Source: Peribacillus simplex (lineage in GTDB: Bacteria; Bacillota; Bacilli; Bacillales; DSM-1321). Taken from it: DNA of 57,134 bases. Positions 11,683 to 20,439 of this stretch are shown here, in pieces. The DNA is taken from NCBI RefSeq assembly GCF_001542915.1, contig NZ_LNNH01000048.1:2078-59211 (forward strand), in the 5' to 3' direction. The notes under the pieces were generated by a model. It worked only from the letters and a program-made list of their open reading frames with translations. It was not told the origin of the DNA and ran no database searches. Both the position numbers and the translations under genes were made by a program. The stretch's first letter is position 1, and the number at the start of each line of letters is the position of its first letter.

Positions 11683-13077
11683 TTAAGCTTTTTTATATTC
11701 TAAGTAGATTAAAGATGTTTCATCAGAAAACATTTCCGGCTCAACATCCGATTTCTTTAAACCGGGCAGCCAGATGGCCTTCCCCGCTTGATCGATGATG
11801 ACCGGCCACACATTTCTTTCCTGCATCGGGATTTTTTCATTAATGAAAATATCCTTCAACTTTTTAGTGCCGCCCAATCCCTTGACTGCCATCCGTTCGC
11901 CTTCCTTCCTTGTTCGGACGGTAAGCGGAAGCCGAACAGCGGATTCGGGAAGTATAAAAGAATGGTTTCCACTGACTGTCGGAATTTCTTCTTTTATATA
12001 GTGCGCTTTAATCTTATATCCATTCGGAAGAATAGTCTCACCGGGAATTTGTAATATAAGGGAATATCCTTGGCTTTTTGGGCGAAAAAATCGAAAGGTG
12101 CAAGTTTGATATGATTTTTCCGCAATCAAGCCCTCCGGAAGATGCAATTCTGCAGATGGTTGAGGATTAAAAAACAAAACTAAAAGTTGATCAATATGTA
12201 ATGCTGAAAGCGATGAAGGTCTCTCCAAATAAAGATAGTTTAATATTAGTTGAATCGCTCTTCTTTGTAAAGGTTTAGGCATCGCGAGGACCTCATCAAT
12301 CTTAATAACCGCTTGATTTTCATCCTGCTTGATCCAAACCTCGGACATTTTACCTGAAACGAGGTTCTGCAAAAATGCCTCATCTTCATAAAGCTCTTCA
12401 CTGAAACGCTGGAAGTGCTCATGAACTTTTCCATTTTCCTGCTTTAAAAACGGAAGGACTTCGTGCCTAAAGCGGTTCCTTACATAGGTATCTTGATCAT
12501 TGCTCGGGTCGAACCTCGGTTCAATCCCATGAAGATCGGCATACTCCATGATTTGCGACTTCGTGATTTCAAGTAAAGGCCTGATCAGCTGGCCGGAGTG
12601 AAAGCGCCGCTTCATAGGGATGCCTGCCCGCGCCTGCCCCGTCGCCCCCCTTGTTAAACGCATGAGCATCGTTTCGATTTGATCGTCTCCATGATGCCCC
12701 AGCACGAGTGTATCGGCCTGGTGCTTATCCATCACTTCTTCATAGAAAGCAAAGCGTAACTTCCTTGACGTTATTTGGGAGCTTTCCCCTGTATGCTTCA
12801 TCCCGGCAGGAACATCGATCCTTTTCCCTTCAAAGGCGATGCCCCATCGTGCGCATATTCGCTCGACATACCGATAATCCTCATATGATTCTTCTCCACG
12901 GAACATATGGTCAACACTTGCAACGATCATCCCGTATTGAAAAAGCGGTTGGATTTCCTTCAGGATATGGAGAAGCACCATCGAGTCCGGTCCCCCGGAA
13001 ACACCTATGACCAATTTCGTCTTTTCCTGGATCAATTCATTTCTATAGATAGTGTCGAGAATTTTTTCCTTTAACAT
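11683..13077 (-). CDS. tilS: tRNA(Ile)-lysidine synthase
   Basis: TilS converts the wobble cytidine of the CAU-anticodon tRNA-Ile to lysidine, so that it reads AUA as isoleucine; it is essential. The 464-residue protein carries the PP-loop SGGPDSM near residue 27 in the N-terminal ATPase domain, followed by the substrate-binding and C-terminal domains. The ATG at 13077 has AAGGAAG at good spacing; an in-frame start 21 codons upstream has no such site and the extra residues are not family-like. It lies upstream of hprT. Confidence 0.93.
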   Translation of the reverse strand: MLKEKILDTIYRNELIQEKTKLVIGVSGGPDSMVLLHILKEIQPLFQYGMIVASVDHMFRGEESYEDYRYVERICARWGIAFEGKRIDVPAGMKHTGESSQITSRKLRFAFYEEVMDKHQADTLVLGHHGDDQIETMLMRLTRGATGQARAGIPMKRRFHSGQLIRPLLEITKSQIMEYADLHGIEPRFDPSNDQDTYVRNRFRHEVLPFLKQENGKVHEHFQRFSEELYEDEAFLQNLVSGKMSEVWIKQDENQAVIKIDEVLAMPKPLQRRAIQLILNYLYLERPSSLSALHIDQLLVLFFNPQPSAELHLPEGLIAEKSYQTCTFRFFRPKSQGYSLILQIPGETILPNGYKIKAHYIKEEIPTVSGNHSFILPESAVRLPLTVRTRKEGERMAVKGLGGTKKLKDIFINEKIPMQERNVWPVIIDQAGKAIWLPGLKKSDVEPEMFSDETSLIYLEYKKA

Positions 13078-13170
13078 ACAATCTTCCTTCTTTATGGACA
13101 GGTAATAGTTAATACGGTTCAAAACATGAAATGGTACCAACTATTTCATGATATTCATTAATTAACTATA

Positions 13171-14154
13171 TCATAACAACTGTTCATATATGTAAAGAAC
13201 ATAGAGCATCGATATGATCGCAACAAGTAAAAAAGTCTCAAACAGTCCTCCCCGCTTCTTGTTGGAATGGTTTTGGGACCTTCTTGCCTGCCTTGTCGCA
13301 GGCTTGCTTGCCGCCGCCTGGACGGTCCCCGTTTTCTTCTGGTGGCTTTGCTTACTCAACACAGCAACTAAATCCTCCCTCATTTGAAGCGCTGAATCGT
13401 ACTTCCCGTGCAGCGCTTTATCCAGCATTTTTCTATAGGGGAGCAGTTCCTTTTTCTGCTTAATCAAGTCGTTTAGCTGACTATACCCCTCCCCTTTCTT
13501 ATGGAAACGTCCCGGGTAGGCTGAATTGATGATGATCATCGCCACAGCGAACAAGTCATATTGCGGATCGGCCTTCCTCGAACCAAGCCCCCAGTAACCT
13601 CTATCAAAGAACTCCGTGAATTCCTTGACTGAACGGCCGATCAGGGTCGTTCCCCCTACATCGACGCAGCGCACCTTATAGGCGGGAGAAGTCACGATCA
13701 AATTCTCGGGCTTTAAATCACCGAACACCCATCCATTTGCATGCAGGGCCGATAAACTCGTTAACAGCTGAAGCATCAAGACACCGATCCACGATGCTCC
13801 CTTTTTTTCGATAAAACGCAAAAAATCGTGTCCATGGATATATTCCATGACATAAAAGGGGAGCTGCTTTCCTGATTTGATGAAATCGTCCGCTTCCAAA
13901 AAGGAAGGTCCAAGGGTAGACCCCTGGACCTTTGAAAAGGATTTTAGGATATTCATCTCCGATATAATGGACGTCCCATTATCACTGAGCTTTAGAGCAT
14001 AATGACGATTTCCGTTTTCCACCAAATAGACGATGCCGTTGGCGCCACACCCCAATTCCTTCAAGATTTTGTACTGGTTTTTATTCCATTTCCCAATGAC
14101 GGAACTTCCAGGCAGGAGTTTACATTGATTCCTCAAAGTATTGTTCATCATCAT
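13171..14154 (-). CDS. yabT: Hanks-type serine/threonine kinase YabT
   Basis: YabT is a sporulation-associated kinase that in B. subtilis is membrane-bound, binds DNA and phosphorylates RecA and AbrB. The 327-residue protein has a glycine-rich loop (LGCGANG), the ATP lysine in YALKLS, the catalytic loop as FGDLKPEN in place of HRDLKPEN, and DVG in place of DFG. A basic stretch (RQARRSQNHSNKKRG) precedes one hydrophobic segment at the very C-terminus, a tail anchor. It lacks the PASTA repeats of PrkC. Its start overlaps the end of yabS by 35 bases, which suggests coupling. Confidence 0.9.
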   Translation of the reverse strand: MMMNNTLRNQCKLLPGSSVIGKWNKNQYKILKELGCGANGIVYLVENGNRHYALKLSDNGTSIISEMNILKSFSKVQGSTLGPSFLEADDFIKSGKQLPFYVMEYIHGHDFLRFIEKKGASWIGVLMLQLLTSLSALHANGWVFGDLKPENLIVTSPAYKVRCVDVGGTTLIGRSVKEFTEFFDRGYWGLGSRKADPQYDLFAVAMIIINSAYPGRFHKKGEGYSQLNDLIKQKKELLPYRKMLDKALHGKYDSALQMREDLVAVLSKQSHQKKTGTVQAAASKPATRQARRSQNHSNKKRGGLFETFLLVAIISMLYVLYIYEQLL

Positions 14155-14857
14155 GTGATAACAATCCCCTCAATGAACGTTTTTTATTGAAATAGGTCAA
14201 CGCTTCGCGAATGGCCGGACCTGTCGGAGTGAGTCCGCCCGTACTGAGCTTAGGAAAGGTTGCCGTCAGGGCTTCAAGGTTGGGGGTCCAATCCAGCAAC
14301 TTTTCTACATCCTTTCTTTTCCCAGGAAATACGAATACGGAAAAACGGCTGTCACCCATTCTTGCGTTCATACTGAGGGAAAGGTCCAATAAAGAATCTT
14401 TTACGGTAGGAAGCTTATGTTTCATGCTTGCGCTGGTATCTACAAGGATCAACACTTCAAGCTTGCTTGTTTCCCCAAGCTCGTCGACCACCTCCATCAC
14501 TTCGCCTCGTTTTTCCGGGGGGAGATCCTCCATCGTGCTTGAATCTCCCAGTATTTGTTGAAGTTCACGATTGATTACTCCCTGTATGGTTTGAGTCATT
14601 GCCTTTTGGGTGACCATTTGCACGGTTTGGGACAGCTGCTGGGCATAGACGATTTGGCTTACACCGCCTCCCGAGCCGGCAATCTTCTCGATTTCCTTCA
14701 GTCCCTTTTCATCTATCACATCATTTTCCATGACGCCTATGACATTGATGGTTATGCCTTGCTCCCTTGCTAGTTCAGCCATGGCAGATGGCTCCTCACC
14801 ATGATTCGAACATCCGTCGGTAATAAGCAAAATCTGTCTTAATGTTCCTGCTTTCAT
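14120..14857 (-). CDS. yabS: VWA-domain protein YabS
   Basis: A 245-residue protein built of von Willebrand factor A-type sequence. The first part (LLITDGCSNHGEEPSAMAEL, then a Rossmann-like strand-helix pattern) lacks a complete N-terminal MIDAS; the second contains LILVDTSASM, a DxSxS MIDAS, followed by RFSVFVFPG. It could bind a metal and a partner protein. Function is not established to my knowledge. Its overlap with the kinase yabT and its place after spoIIE suggest a sporulation role, which is inference. The ATG has GGGAGAG upstream. Confidence 0.82.
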   Translation of the reverse strand: MKAGTLRQILLITDGCSNHGEEPSAMAELAREQGITINVIGVMENDVIDEKGLKEIEKIAGSGGGVSQIVYAQQLSQTVQMVTQKAMTQTIQGVINRELQQILGDSSTMEDLPPEKRGEVMEVVDELGETSKLEVLILVDTSASMKHKLPTVKDSLLDLSLSMNARMGDSRFSVFVFPGKRKDVEKLLDWTPNLEALTATFPKLSTGGLTPTGPAIREALTYFNKKRSLRGLLSHDDEQYFEESM

Positions 14858-15053
14858 GTTTTGCTCTCCCTTCTTTTCAATCTGTTACCATAATTGACTA
14901 AAAAAAGGGAATTTATACGCAAGCGGCATACGCAATCAAGTCACATTAACAAGAGTCTCGGGAATTTCCTTTGGCGTTCAACCTTTTTACCTTTTACCCG
15001 TCCACCATTCCATCACCTCATTCATGAATTCGTATATTTTTTATATAAATGTC

Positions 15054-17528
15054 CTACTGGGCCTTTTTGTTTTTCGAGGAAACGGGAATGGAAGCCCATT
15101 TCGGCGTATTATGTTTTATTTTTGAAGTTACCACTGTCATATCATCATCTATGATCCCTTTCGTCCGGATGACTTCTTCCAATATTAAATCGGAAATTTC
15201 CTGTGGATCGTCCGTCTCCATTTCCTTGATTTTTCGTTTGAGCCAGAACTCGATATTTTCCACATGTGACGGTCCATCGAACACCCCATCGCTCATCATG
15301 ATCAATATGTCTCCCGCCTTCAATTCTTCCGATACAACATCAACATCAAAATCCTGGATGATTCCCATCGGAAGGTTACTCGATTCAATTTTTATGATTC
15401 TATCCCCCCTTTTTATGAAGCTCGGTATCGAACAGATTTTCAAAAACTTAGCCTTTGCGTCCTGAAGATCAATCATTGCTAAATCAAGAGTTGAAAATAT
15501 TTCATCGGTAGTGCGTAGTGATAAAACGGAGTTTACGGATTTAATGGCTATTTTTTCTTCTATTCCCGATTGTAAGAATTTTTGCAGCAGCTTCAATGTT
15601 TCCGTGCTTTCAAAATGGGCCCTTTCCCCATTTCCCATGCCATCACTGATGGCTATCGCAAATTTACCGCAGCCGATTTCCATCGTCGTATAACTATCTC
15701 CTGATACAAGCCCTCCCCCCTTGGCAGCGTGAGCCACACCCGTTTCGACCGTGAATTTTTTTGCTGACCTAAATATCACCTCACATTGCCCGTTTGGATA
15801 TGTTGCACATTCTTCTGAATGAACGACGATCGTTTCTCCCAATATGTCCGAAAGCATCGGCGCGATCAGTTTTTCACATTCGCCCCTGCCCTGGCAGTAT
15901 GGGACACTCATCTCTATATCCACGTTGCCTTGCTCCAGGCTGTATATTTCAACATAACCGATATGCAGGCCAAAATCCTGAATGGCCTCCATAATGGATT
16001 CCTCATGTAAATGGTGGTTTTTCCTTTCCCTTTGAATTTCTTTTGCGAAATCATCCATCACTGCAGAAACGCCGCGCAGCTGGTCCGCCACTAGTTTCCT
16101 GCTTTCCTTCACCTGCCTTTTCAGTTTTTGGTTTGCCTCGAAGTAGGTGAGCTCCTGGGCTATAGCCCCGATGACCTGAGGCCCGCGAGTACAGTATTTC
16201 CCCCATTCCTTCGCAGTTTTTTGCGGGATTTGTCCATTATTTTCACTTAATTGAAGCATGATTTCCTGCATGCCGTCATAGGTTGTATTAAAGTTTTTGG
16301 CCCAGCATTGTTCCTTTTTAAAACAGAGCTGGCATGTCTTTTCCGTCACATTACTTAAAAAATAATCGAATTCCTTCTCATCTTCCTCCAATCTCCCCCT
16401 TTCATCCACTTGGGAGAAGCTATTCGAGAGCGCCTCGAATACATGTGAGAACTGCTCAACCCTTTGAGCGGTAACATCCCTCACCTTGCGGGCATACTGC
16501 TGTTGTTCATCGGAATTCTCAACAGTTCCCGGTATATGCTTCGCTATTTTGTTGATGATCGATGATGGCGTCAATATAAATAACGCAACGGCAACAAGTG
16601 ATTCATAAAGTGTGACCATTATATTATTGGTGCCCTCGCCATATAGACCTATCAGTAGTGTGGCGATCAAGAGGCCGCTAGCGACCCCTATTTTCCGTCC
16701 CTCCTTCAACAGCCCCCCAAGCAGGCCGGAAAAAGCAAGCAGGCTCATTTGATAAAGGCTGGAAATACTTGCAAGGGAAAATATCAGTCCGGTTACTACA
16801 CCTACAGTGGAGCCTATGGCGGCCCCTCCTGCCAGCCCGAAGAGAAGTACCAAGTATCGCGAGAATATATGGTCGAGTGATAGATCATATATCATCCAGC
16901 CAATCGTTCCGGTCATCACCGACGCAAGCAAGATGATGATACTGACGATTTCCTCCGTCTTCAATGATTGGGATCTTGTCCGGATCGTCAGCAGCGGAAT
17001 CGACTGGATGAAGATCAAGGTCAATATCATGGCAAGTCCCGCCTCCACCCCTATCATCATAAGGTCGTACAGCTGAATCGTTCGGAACACCAGATATTGC
17101 TCGGCCAGGTTGACCAGGAACATTGAAGCGAATACGTACATCGACATCGTCTTGAATTGTCCTTCGACGGCGGGCTTCTTGATCTTATGAAAAAGCAGGA
17201 GCAGGAACGCCGACGCGAATATGATTAAACTATTGGAATAGTGAACGGTGAGCCCCCCTGCAATCAATCCGAATAATGCCAGCGGAGCCCTGTCACGTCT
17301 CATAAGGAATACGGCTGCGAAAAACGGAAGTCCAAATGGTGCCAGTTGCGAGAGGATTAATGCTCGTCCTAATAAAAAACCGATAATGGCTAAAGAAATG
17401 CCTTTCTTTATGAATATATCCTCCGATTTCATTTGCAGCTGCTGGATCCAATTGATGGCCCCTGCCTTCGCTTCTTTTAATTGAACATCTCCAAGAGGTT
17501 CCAACATTGGTCTTTCTACTTTTTCCAT
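15054..17528 (-). CDS. spoIIE: Stage II sporulation protein E, membrane PP2C phosphatase
   Basis: SpoIIE sits at the polar septum, interacts with FtsZ and dephosphorylates SpoIIAA, which frees sigma-F in the forespore. The 824-residue protein has about ten membrane segments in residues 40-330, a central regulatory region, and a C-terminal PP2C domain starting around residue 590 with GDSYTTME and the metal-binding SDGMGNG; a further motif MMSDGVFD lies near residue 745. Length and architecture match the family (about 827 in B. subtilis). The promoter upstream has the unusual 21-base spacer and a Spo0A box, listed separately. Confidence 0.97.
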   Translation of the reverse strand: MEKVERPMLEPLGDVQLKEAKAGAINWIQQLQMKSEDIFIKKGISLAIIGFLLGRALILSQLAPFGLPFFAAVFLMRRDRAPLALFGLIAGGLTVHYSNSLIIFASAFLLLLFHKIKKPAVEGQFKTMSMYVFASMFLVNLAEQYLVFRTIQLYDLMMIGVEAGLAMILTLIFIQSIPLLTIRTRSQSLKTEEIVSIIILLASVMTGTIGWMIYDLSLDHIFSRYLVLLFGLAGGAAIGSTVGVVTGLIFSLASISSLYQMSLLAFSGLLGGLLKEGRKIGVASGLLIATLLIGLYGEGTNNIMVTLYESLVAVALFILTPSSIINKIAKHIPGTVENSDEQQQYARKVRDVTAQRVEQFSHVFEALSNSFSQVDERGRLEEDEKEFDYFLSNVTEKTCQLCFKKEQCWAKNFNTTYDGMQEIMLQLSENNGQIPQKTAKEWGKYCTRGPQVIGAIAQELTYFEANQKLKRQVKESRKLVADQLRGVSAVMDDFAKEIQRERKNHHLHEESIMEAIQDFGLHIGYVEIYSLEQGNVDIEMSVPYCQGRGECEKLIAPMLSDILGETIVVHSEECATYPNGQCEVIFRSAKKFTVETGVAHAAKGGGLVSGDSYTTMEIGCGKFAIAISDGMGNGERAHFESTETLKLLQKFLQSGIEEKIAIKSVNSVLSLRTTDEIFSTLDLAMIDLQDAKAKFLKICSIPSFIKRGDRIIKIESSNLPMGIIQDFDVDVVSEELKAGDILIMMSDGVFDGPSHVENIEFWLKRKIKEMETDDPQEISDLILEEVIRTKGIIDDDMTVVTSKIKHNTPKWASIPVSSKNKKAQ

Positions 17529-17558
17529 TTCAACACCCCATTCGTATTAGTGATTTTT

Positions 17559-17624
17559 ATTATAAAGAGGCGATTGTCATTTTTTTGTCAGAATTTTAAA
17601 AGCGTATTGGAAAAACGTTCGACG
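17559..17624 (-). promoter_or_regulatory. spoIIE promoter with 21-base spacer and Spo0A box
   Basis: On the minus strand CTGACA (17586-17591) and TATAAT (17559-17564) are exactly 21 bases apart. Spo0A-dependent sigma-A promoters such as B. subtilis spoIIE and spoIIG are known for this abnormally wide spacing. A CGTCGAA sequence (17618-17624), one mismatch from the Spo0A box TGTCGAA, lies upstream. No better 17-base promoter was noticed. Confidence 0.75.
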
Positions 17625-17795
17625 AAATTCTTCTTGAACAATCATTTGTATACAGGTTTTTGTCCGGTTTTTCCCAATACAGAAACGGGCGTTCCTTTTT
17701 TTTTGAAGAAAAGCAAAGTTTTTAGGTTATTTTTGCGGAAAATAACATGAATAAATCATCAGGAAAATGGAAATAGATAATCTTTATTTTTTTTG

Positions 17796-17824
17796 TTGAC
17801 ATTCTTTGCTCACGAATGTAAGAT
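17796..17824 (+). promoter_or_regulatory. Sigma-A promoter of the tRNA-Met/tRNA-Glu unit
   Basis: TTGACA (17796-17801) and TAAGAT (17819-17824) are 17 bases apart on the plus strand, just upstream of tRNA-Met. The -35 is perfect. Confidence 0.78.
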
Positions 17825-17856
17825 ATAACTTGTGCTTCAGTAGCACTTACCATTAT

Positions 17857-17930
17857 GGCGGCGTAGCTCAGCTGGCTAGAGCGTACGGTTCATACCCGTG
17901 AGGTCGGGGGTTCGATCCCCTCTGCCGCTA
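17857..17930 (+). tRNA. tRNA-Met (CAU), elongator type
   Basis: A complete 74-base cloverleaf: a seven-base acceptor stem with G-U wobbles at both ends, D arm, anticodon loop UUCAUAC, a strong T stem GGGGG/CCCCC region with TTCGATC. The CCA end is not encoded (TCC follows). The sequence closely matches Bacillus elongator tRNA-Met and lacks the mismatched first acceptor pair and GGG-CCC anticodon stem of an initiator. It lies on the opposite strand to yabR and spoIIE. Confidence 0.95.
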
Positions 17931-17947
17931 TCCTTACTTTTTTTCCT

Positions 17948-18019
17948 GGCCCGTTGGTCAAGCGGTTAAGACACCGCCCTTTCACGGCGGTAACACGGGT
18001 TCGAATCCCGTACGGGTCA
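17948..18019 (+). tRNA. tRNA-Glu (UUC)
   Basis: A complete 72-base cloverleaf: acceptor GGCCCGT pairs with ACGGGTC, discriminator A at 18019, anticodon loop CUUUCAC with UUC. CCA is not encoded. It follows tRNA-Met by 17 bases and shares its promoter and terminator. Confidence 0.96.
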
Positions 18020-18034
18020 TCCCAAAAAACAAGA

Positions 18035-18076
18035 AAAAGCGCTTCTGCACACTAGTGTACAGGAGCGCTTTTTTTG
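18035..18076 (+). terminator. Terminator of the tRNA unit
   Basis: A long stem pairs AAGCGCTTCTG with CAGGAGCGCTT around ACACTAGTGT (18038-18070), followed by TTTTTT on the plus strand. The A-run on the other side means it could also stop transcription coming from yabR. Confidence 0.92.
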
Positions 18077-18193
18077 GCGTGATTCATGGAAACTTAGATA
18101 CAATTAAAAGAAGACAAGCAAGCTGCCTGCCTTTATCTACACTATGAAAGTATTCACAGGAAAAGTTGCTAATCTATTATTTCAGCAGCAGTT

Positions 18194-18652
18194 TTATCCG
18201 CGTCTTCCTCCTCGACCTCCCCGTTTGGTTTCGGTGCTACGTTTGAGGGTCGTTAAGCGGTCTTCGCTATCTTTTAAGAATTTTGCCATTTTTTGCTCAA
18301 AGTTTTCCTTTGGCTGAAAACTGTTACCTTTTGAGCGGAAGTCTTTGGAACGGCTGTCATTCCCTCTTCCTTGGCGCGGACGTGGTGTGTATGCAGGTTT
18401 TTGCTCTCCTTCAGGACGGTCTATCGCTTTTTTTATGGACAAGCCAATCTTGCCATCTTTTTCCACATTGATGACTTTCACCTCAACTGTATCGCCCACT
18501 TTTAAATGGTCATTGATATCCTTGACATAATTATCAGCCACTTCACTGATATGGACAAGACCAGTGGAACCTTGAGGGAGCTCTACAAATGCACCAAAAT
18601 TAGTAATGCCTGTTACTTTACCTTGTAACTTGCTGCCTACTTCGATTGACAT
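18194..18652 (-). CDS. yabR: S1-domain RNA-binding protein YabR
   Basis: A 152-residue protein with one N-terminal S1 RNA-binding domain (about residues 5-72; GKVTGITNFGAFVEL and GLVHISEVAD) and a basic, low-complexity tail rich in Arg, Gly, Lys and Ser that ends in GGRGGRRG. This is the general stress-protein-13 type of S1 protein. Such proteins bind RNA or ribosomes; the exact role is not settled. It follows divIC, as in B. subtilis. Confidence 0.88.
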   Translation of the reverse strand: MSIEVGSKLQGKVTGITNFGAFVELPQGSTGLVHISEVADNYVKDINDHLKVGDTVEVKVINVEKDGKIGLSIKKAIDRPEGEQKPAYTPRPRQGRGNDSRSKDFRSKGNSFQPKENFEQKMAKFLKDSEDRLTTLKRSTETKRGGRGGRRG

Positions 18653-18732
18653 AAAAAAAATGTTCCTCCTTAGAAATGTTAAAAAATCTCTTCATACTAT
18701 ATTATAACGAAAGTAAAAAAACAGTGTCAATA

Positions 18733-19119
18733 TTAGTCACTATCTTCCTTACCTTTTGGAAGCGTAAAAAGGATCTCGCCATTGTCCGATAGGAAATAAT
18801 CCCGTCTGGCTATTTTCGCAATATAATCGTCATCATTAAGTTTGACGATTTCTTCCTTAAGAAGGGTTTCGTCTTTTTCCAATTTAGCCAGCTTAACTTG
18901 CATTTCCTTCTTCTGTTGAACTTTCTCATCAAGTGCAGCATTTTGCGTAACGAGGGTGGTAACAGCCAAAATTAAAAAGAGAGCCGCAAAAACTGAATAA
19001 AGAGTTAGTCTACGCATTAGACCGCGCCTCTTTTTTTCTACTGTTTGTACTTTTTTCTCTTGTTGGGCGACGTAGGCATTTTCTATTTTTGCCACTTTCC
19101 TTTTACGAAGGCTACTCAT
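18733..19119 (-). CDS. divIC: Cell-division protein DivIC
   Basis: DivIC is the FtsB-like septum protein that forms a complex with FtsL and DivIB. The 128-residue protein has a basic cytoplasmic N-terminus, one membrane segment (about residues 35-57, LTLYSVFAALFLILAV) and an extracellular coiled coil with leucine heptads, then the DYFLS-containing end (RRDYFLSDNGEILF). It lies 18 bases downstream of yabQ. Confidence 0.94.
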   Translation of the reverse strand: MSSLRKRKVAKIENAYVAQQEKKVQTVEKKRRGLMRRLTLYSVFAALFLILAVTTLVTQNAALDEKVQQKKEMQVKLAKLEKDETLLKEEIVKLNDDDYIAKIARRDYFLSDNGEILFTLPKGKEDSD

Positions 19120-19137
19120 ATTTTATCACTCCTCTCA

Positions 19138-19770
19138 TCATTTCTTTTTATTTCTCCATCCATTGAGCGTTCTACTTATAGAATTCTTTATTTTCAATAA
19201 AATCCCTTTTCCTTTATTATAAAACTTCCCGACGTTTTTCGTAACAAAAACCGGCAATAAATTCCACATATAGGTCAACATCCATTTTATTGGCTTCCAG
19301 AATACATTTAAAATAAAGAGAACGATTTTCCCTGCCCATTTCAATAATGCGAAGGCGAATTTGCCTAGCCCCATCACGATGGCTATTATGGATACTATTA
19401 CCCATTTTATCGGAAGAAATATCAGCATGTGAACAGAATTGGTGATAAATCTTGCCAACTTTATCACCAGATGTATCAATAACTCCAACAACCGCTGATA
19501 GAACCCTTTGAACAATGCTTGATATGCAGCGAAACCGCAAAATAAGGCCAAAAATAAATAGAAGCGAAACTCTCCCTCGTTCACTAAAAATAAAACATAA
19601 AAGATAAGCAGACCTTGAATGATCCAGAAAAGGAAATCGTGGATGAACACAATCCACCTTTTCCTCTCGGAACGCTTTAGAAACCGGCTATACGTATCCA
19701 GGGCAGCTCCAAAACCACTGCCCATGCCAATCATCGCTAGCAACGTATAAAATTGGATCGTTAAGGTCAT
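19138..19770 (-). CDS. yabQ: Spore cortex biosynthesis membrane protein YabQ
   Basis: YabQ is a mother-cell membrane protein required for spore cortex formation in B. subtilis. The 210-residue protein has several hydrophobic segments (about residues 5-22, 40-62, 68-88 and a pair around 100-150) and a lysine/arginine-rich C-terminus. Its ATG overlaps the yabP stop by four bases (ATGA), so the two are translationally coupled. Confidence 0.9.
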   Translation of the reverse strand: MTLTIQFYTLLAMIGMGSGFGAALDTYSRFLKRSERKRWIVFIHDFLFWIIQGLLIFYVLFLVNEGEFRFYLFLALFCGFAAYQALFKGFYQRLLELLIHLVIKLARFITNSVHMLIFLPIKWVIVSIIAIVMGLGKFAFALLKWAGKIVLFILNVFWKPIKWMLTYMWNLLPVFVTKNVGKFYNKGKGILLKIKNSISRTLNGWRNKKK

Positions 19771-20075
19771 TTGAACAATTTGCCAAAGAAGCCTTTAGCC
19801 TTCTCCCCTGATTGCTCATCCAGATAAACAAGGTCGAAAATCTTCCCTTTAATGGATACGATGCCTTTATCAACGTCCAAATTCTTCATTTGCAGGTTTT
19901 GCCCCCGTATCGATAGGAATCCCATTGACGTTTCGAGCAGGAACTCTTCATTATCAAAGCTTTCCACTTGCTTGACACCGGTAATTTCCAGTAAACGGCG
20001 GCCTTTCATCGTTACATCATGCTCTTGGATCGTTCCCTTTGTATAACCAGCATTCGGTTCAATAAATTGGCTCAT
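19767..20075 (-). CDS. yabP: Spore-coat-associated/cortex protein YabP
   Basis: YabP belongs to the YabP/YqfC family of small sporulation proteins and is thought to act with YabQ in cortex formation. The ATG at 20075 gives 102 residues starting MSQFIEPNAG, the family length; the frame stays open upstream but runs into rqcP. Motifs include MKGRRLLEITGVKQVESFD and a beta-rich second half. In B. subtilis it is under sigma-E control; I did not identify the promoter here. Confidence 0.88.
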   Translation of the reverse strand: MSQFIEPNAGYTKGTIQEHDVTMKGRRLLEITGVKQVESFDNEEFLLETSMGFLSIRGQNLQMKNLDVDKGIVSIKGKIFDLVYLDEQSGEKAKGFFGKLFK

Positions 20076-20151
20076 TTTTTCATCCCTCACAGTACCACTG
20101 ATTTTGTACAAGTGTATGTCCGTAAGAAGGGAAATAGAACCAAGCTTGTCC

Positions 20152-20421
20152 TTACTCCTCTGCCAGCTTTTCTTCCTTAACGATCGTATACATTTCTGCT
20201 GCCGCATCTTTTTTCGTCGTTTCCTGGATTTTATCGACTCGTACCGTCACCAGCTTTTGACCGAAACGTACAGTCAATTCGTCGCCATCCTTCACATTCG
20301 AGCTCGCTTTTGCCTGTTGCCCGTTAATCGTGATCCGCCCTTTGTCCGCAACTTCCTTCGCAAGTGTGCGGCGCTTGATCAACCTTGATACTTTCAGGAA
20401 TTTATCCAATCTCATCGACAT
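20152..20421 (-). CDS. rqcP: Ribosome quality-control S4-domain protein RqcP
   Basis: RqcP (YabO) binds stalled 50S subunits and works with RqcH in adding alanine tails to incomplete chains; it is related to Hsp15. The 89-residue protein is almost entirely an S4 RNA-binding domain: MRLDKFLKVSRLIKRRTLAKE followed by GRITINGQQAKASSNV. It starts behind GGGGGAG and follows yabN after 18 bases. The first of two nearby ATGs was chosen; the second (MRLDK) is two codons later and matches the B. subtilis annotation. Confidence 0.92.
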   Translation of the reverse strand: MSMRLDKFLKVSRLIKRRTLAKEVADKGRITINGQQAKASSNVKDGDELTVRFGQKLVTVRVDKIQETTKKDAAAEMYTIVKEEKLAEE

Positions 20422-20439
20422 TCTTATTCTCCCCCTTGA

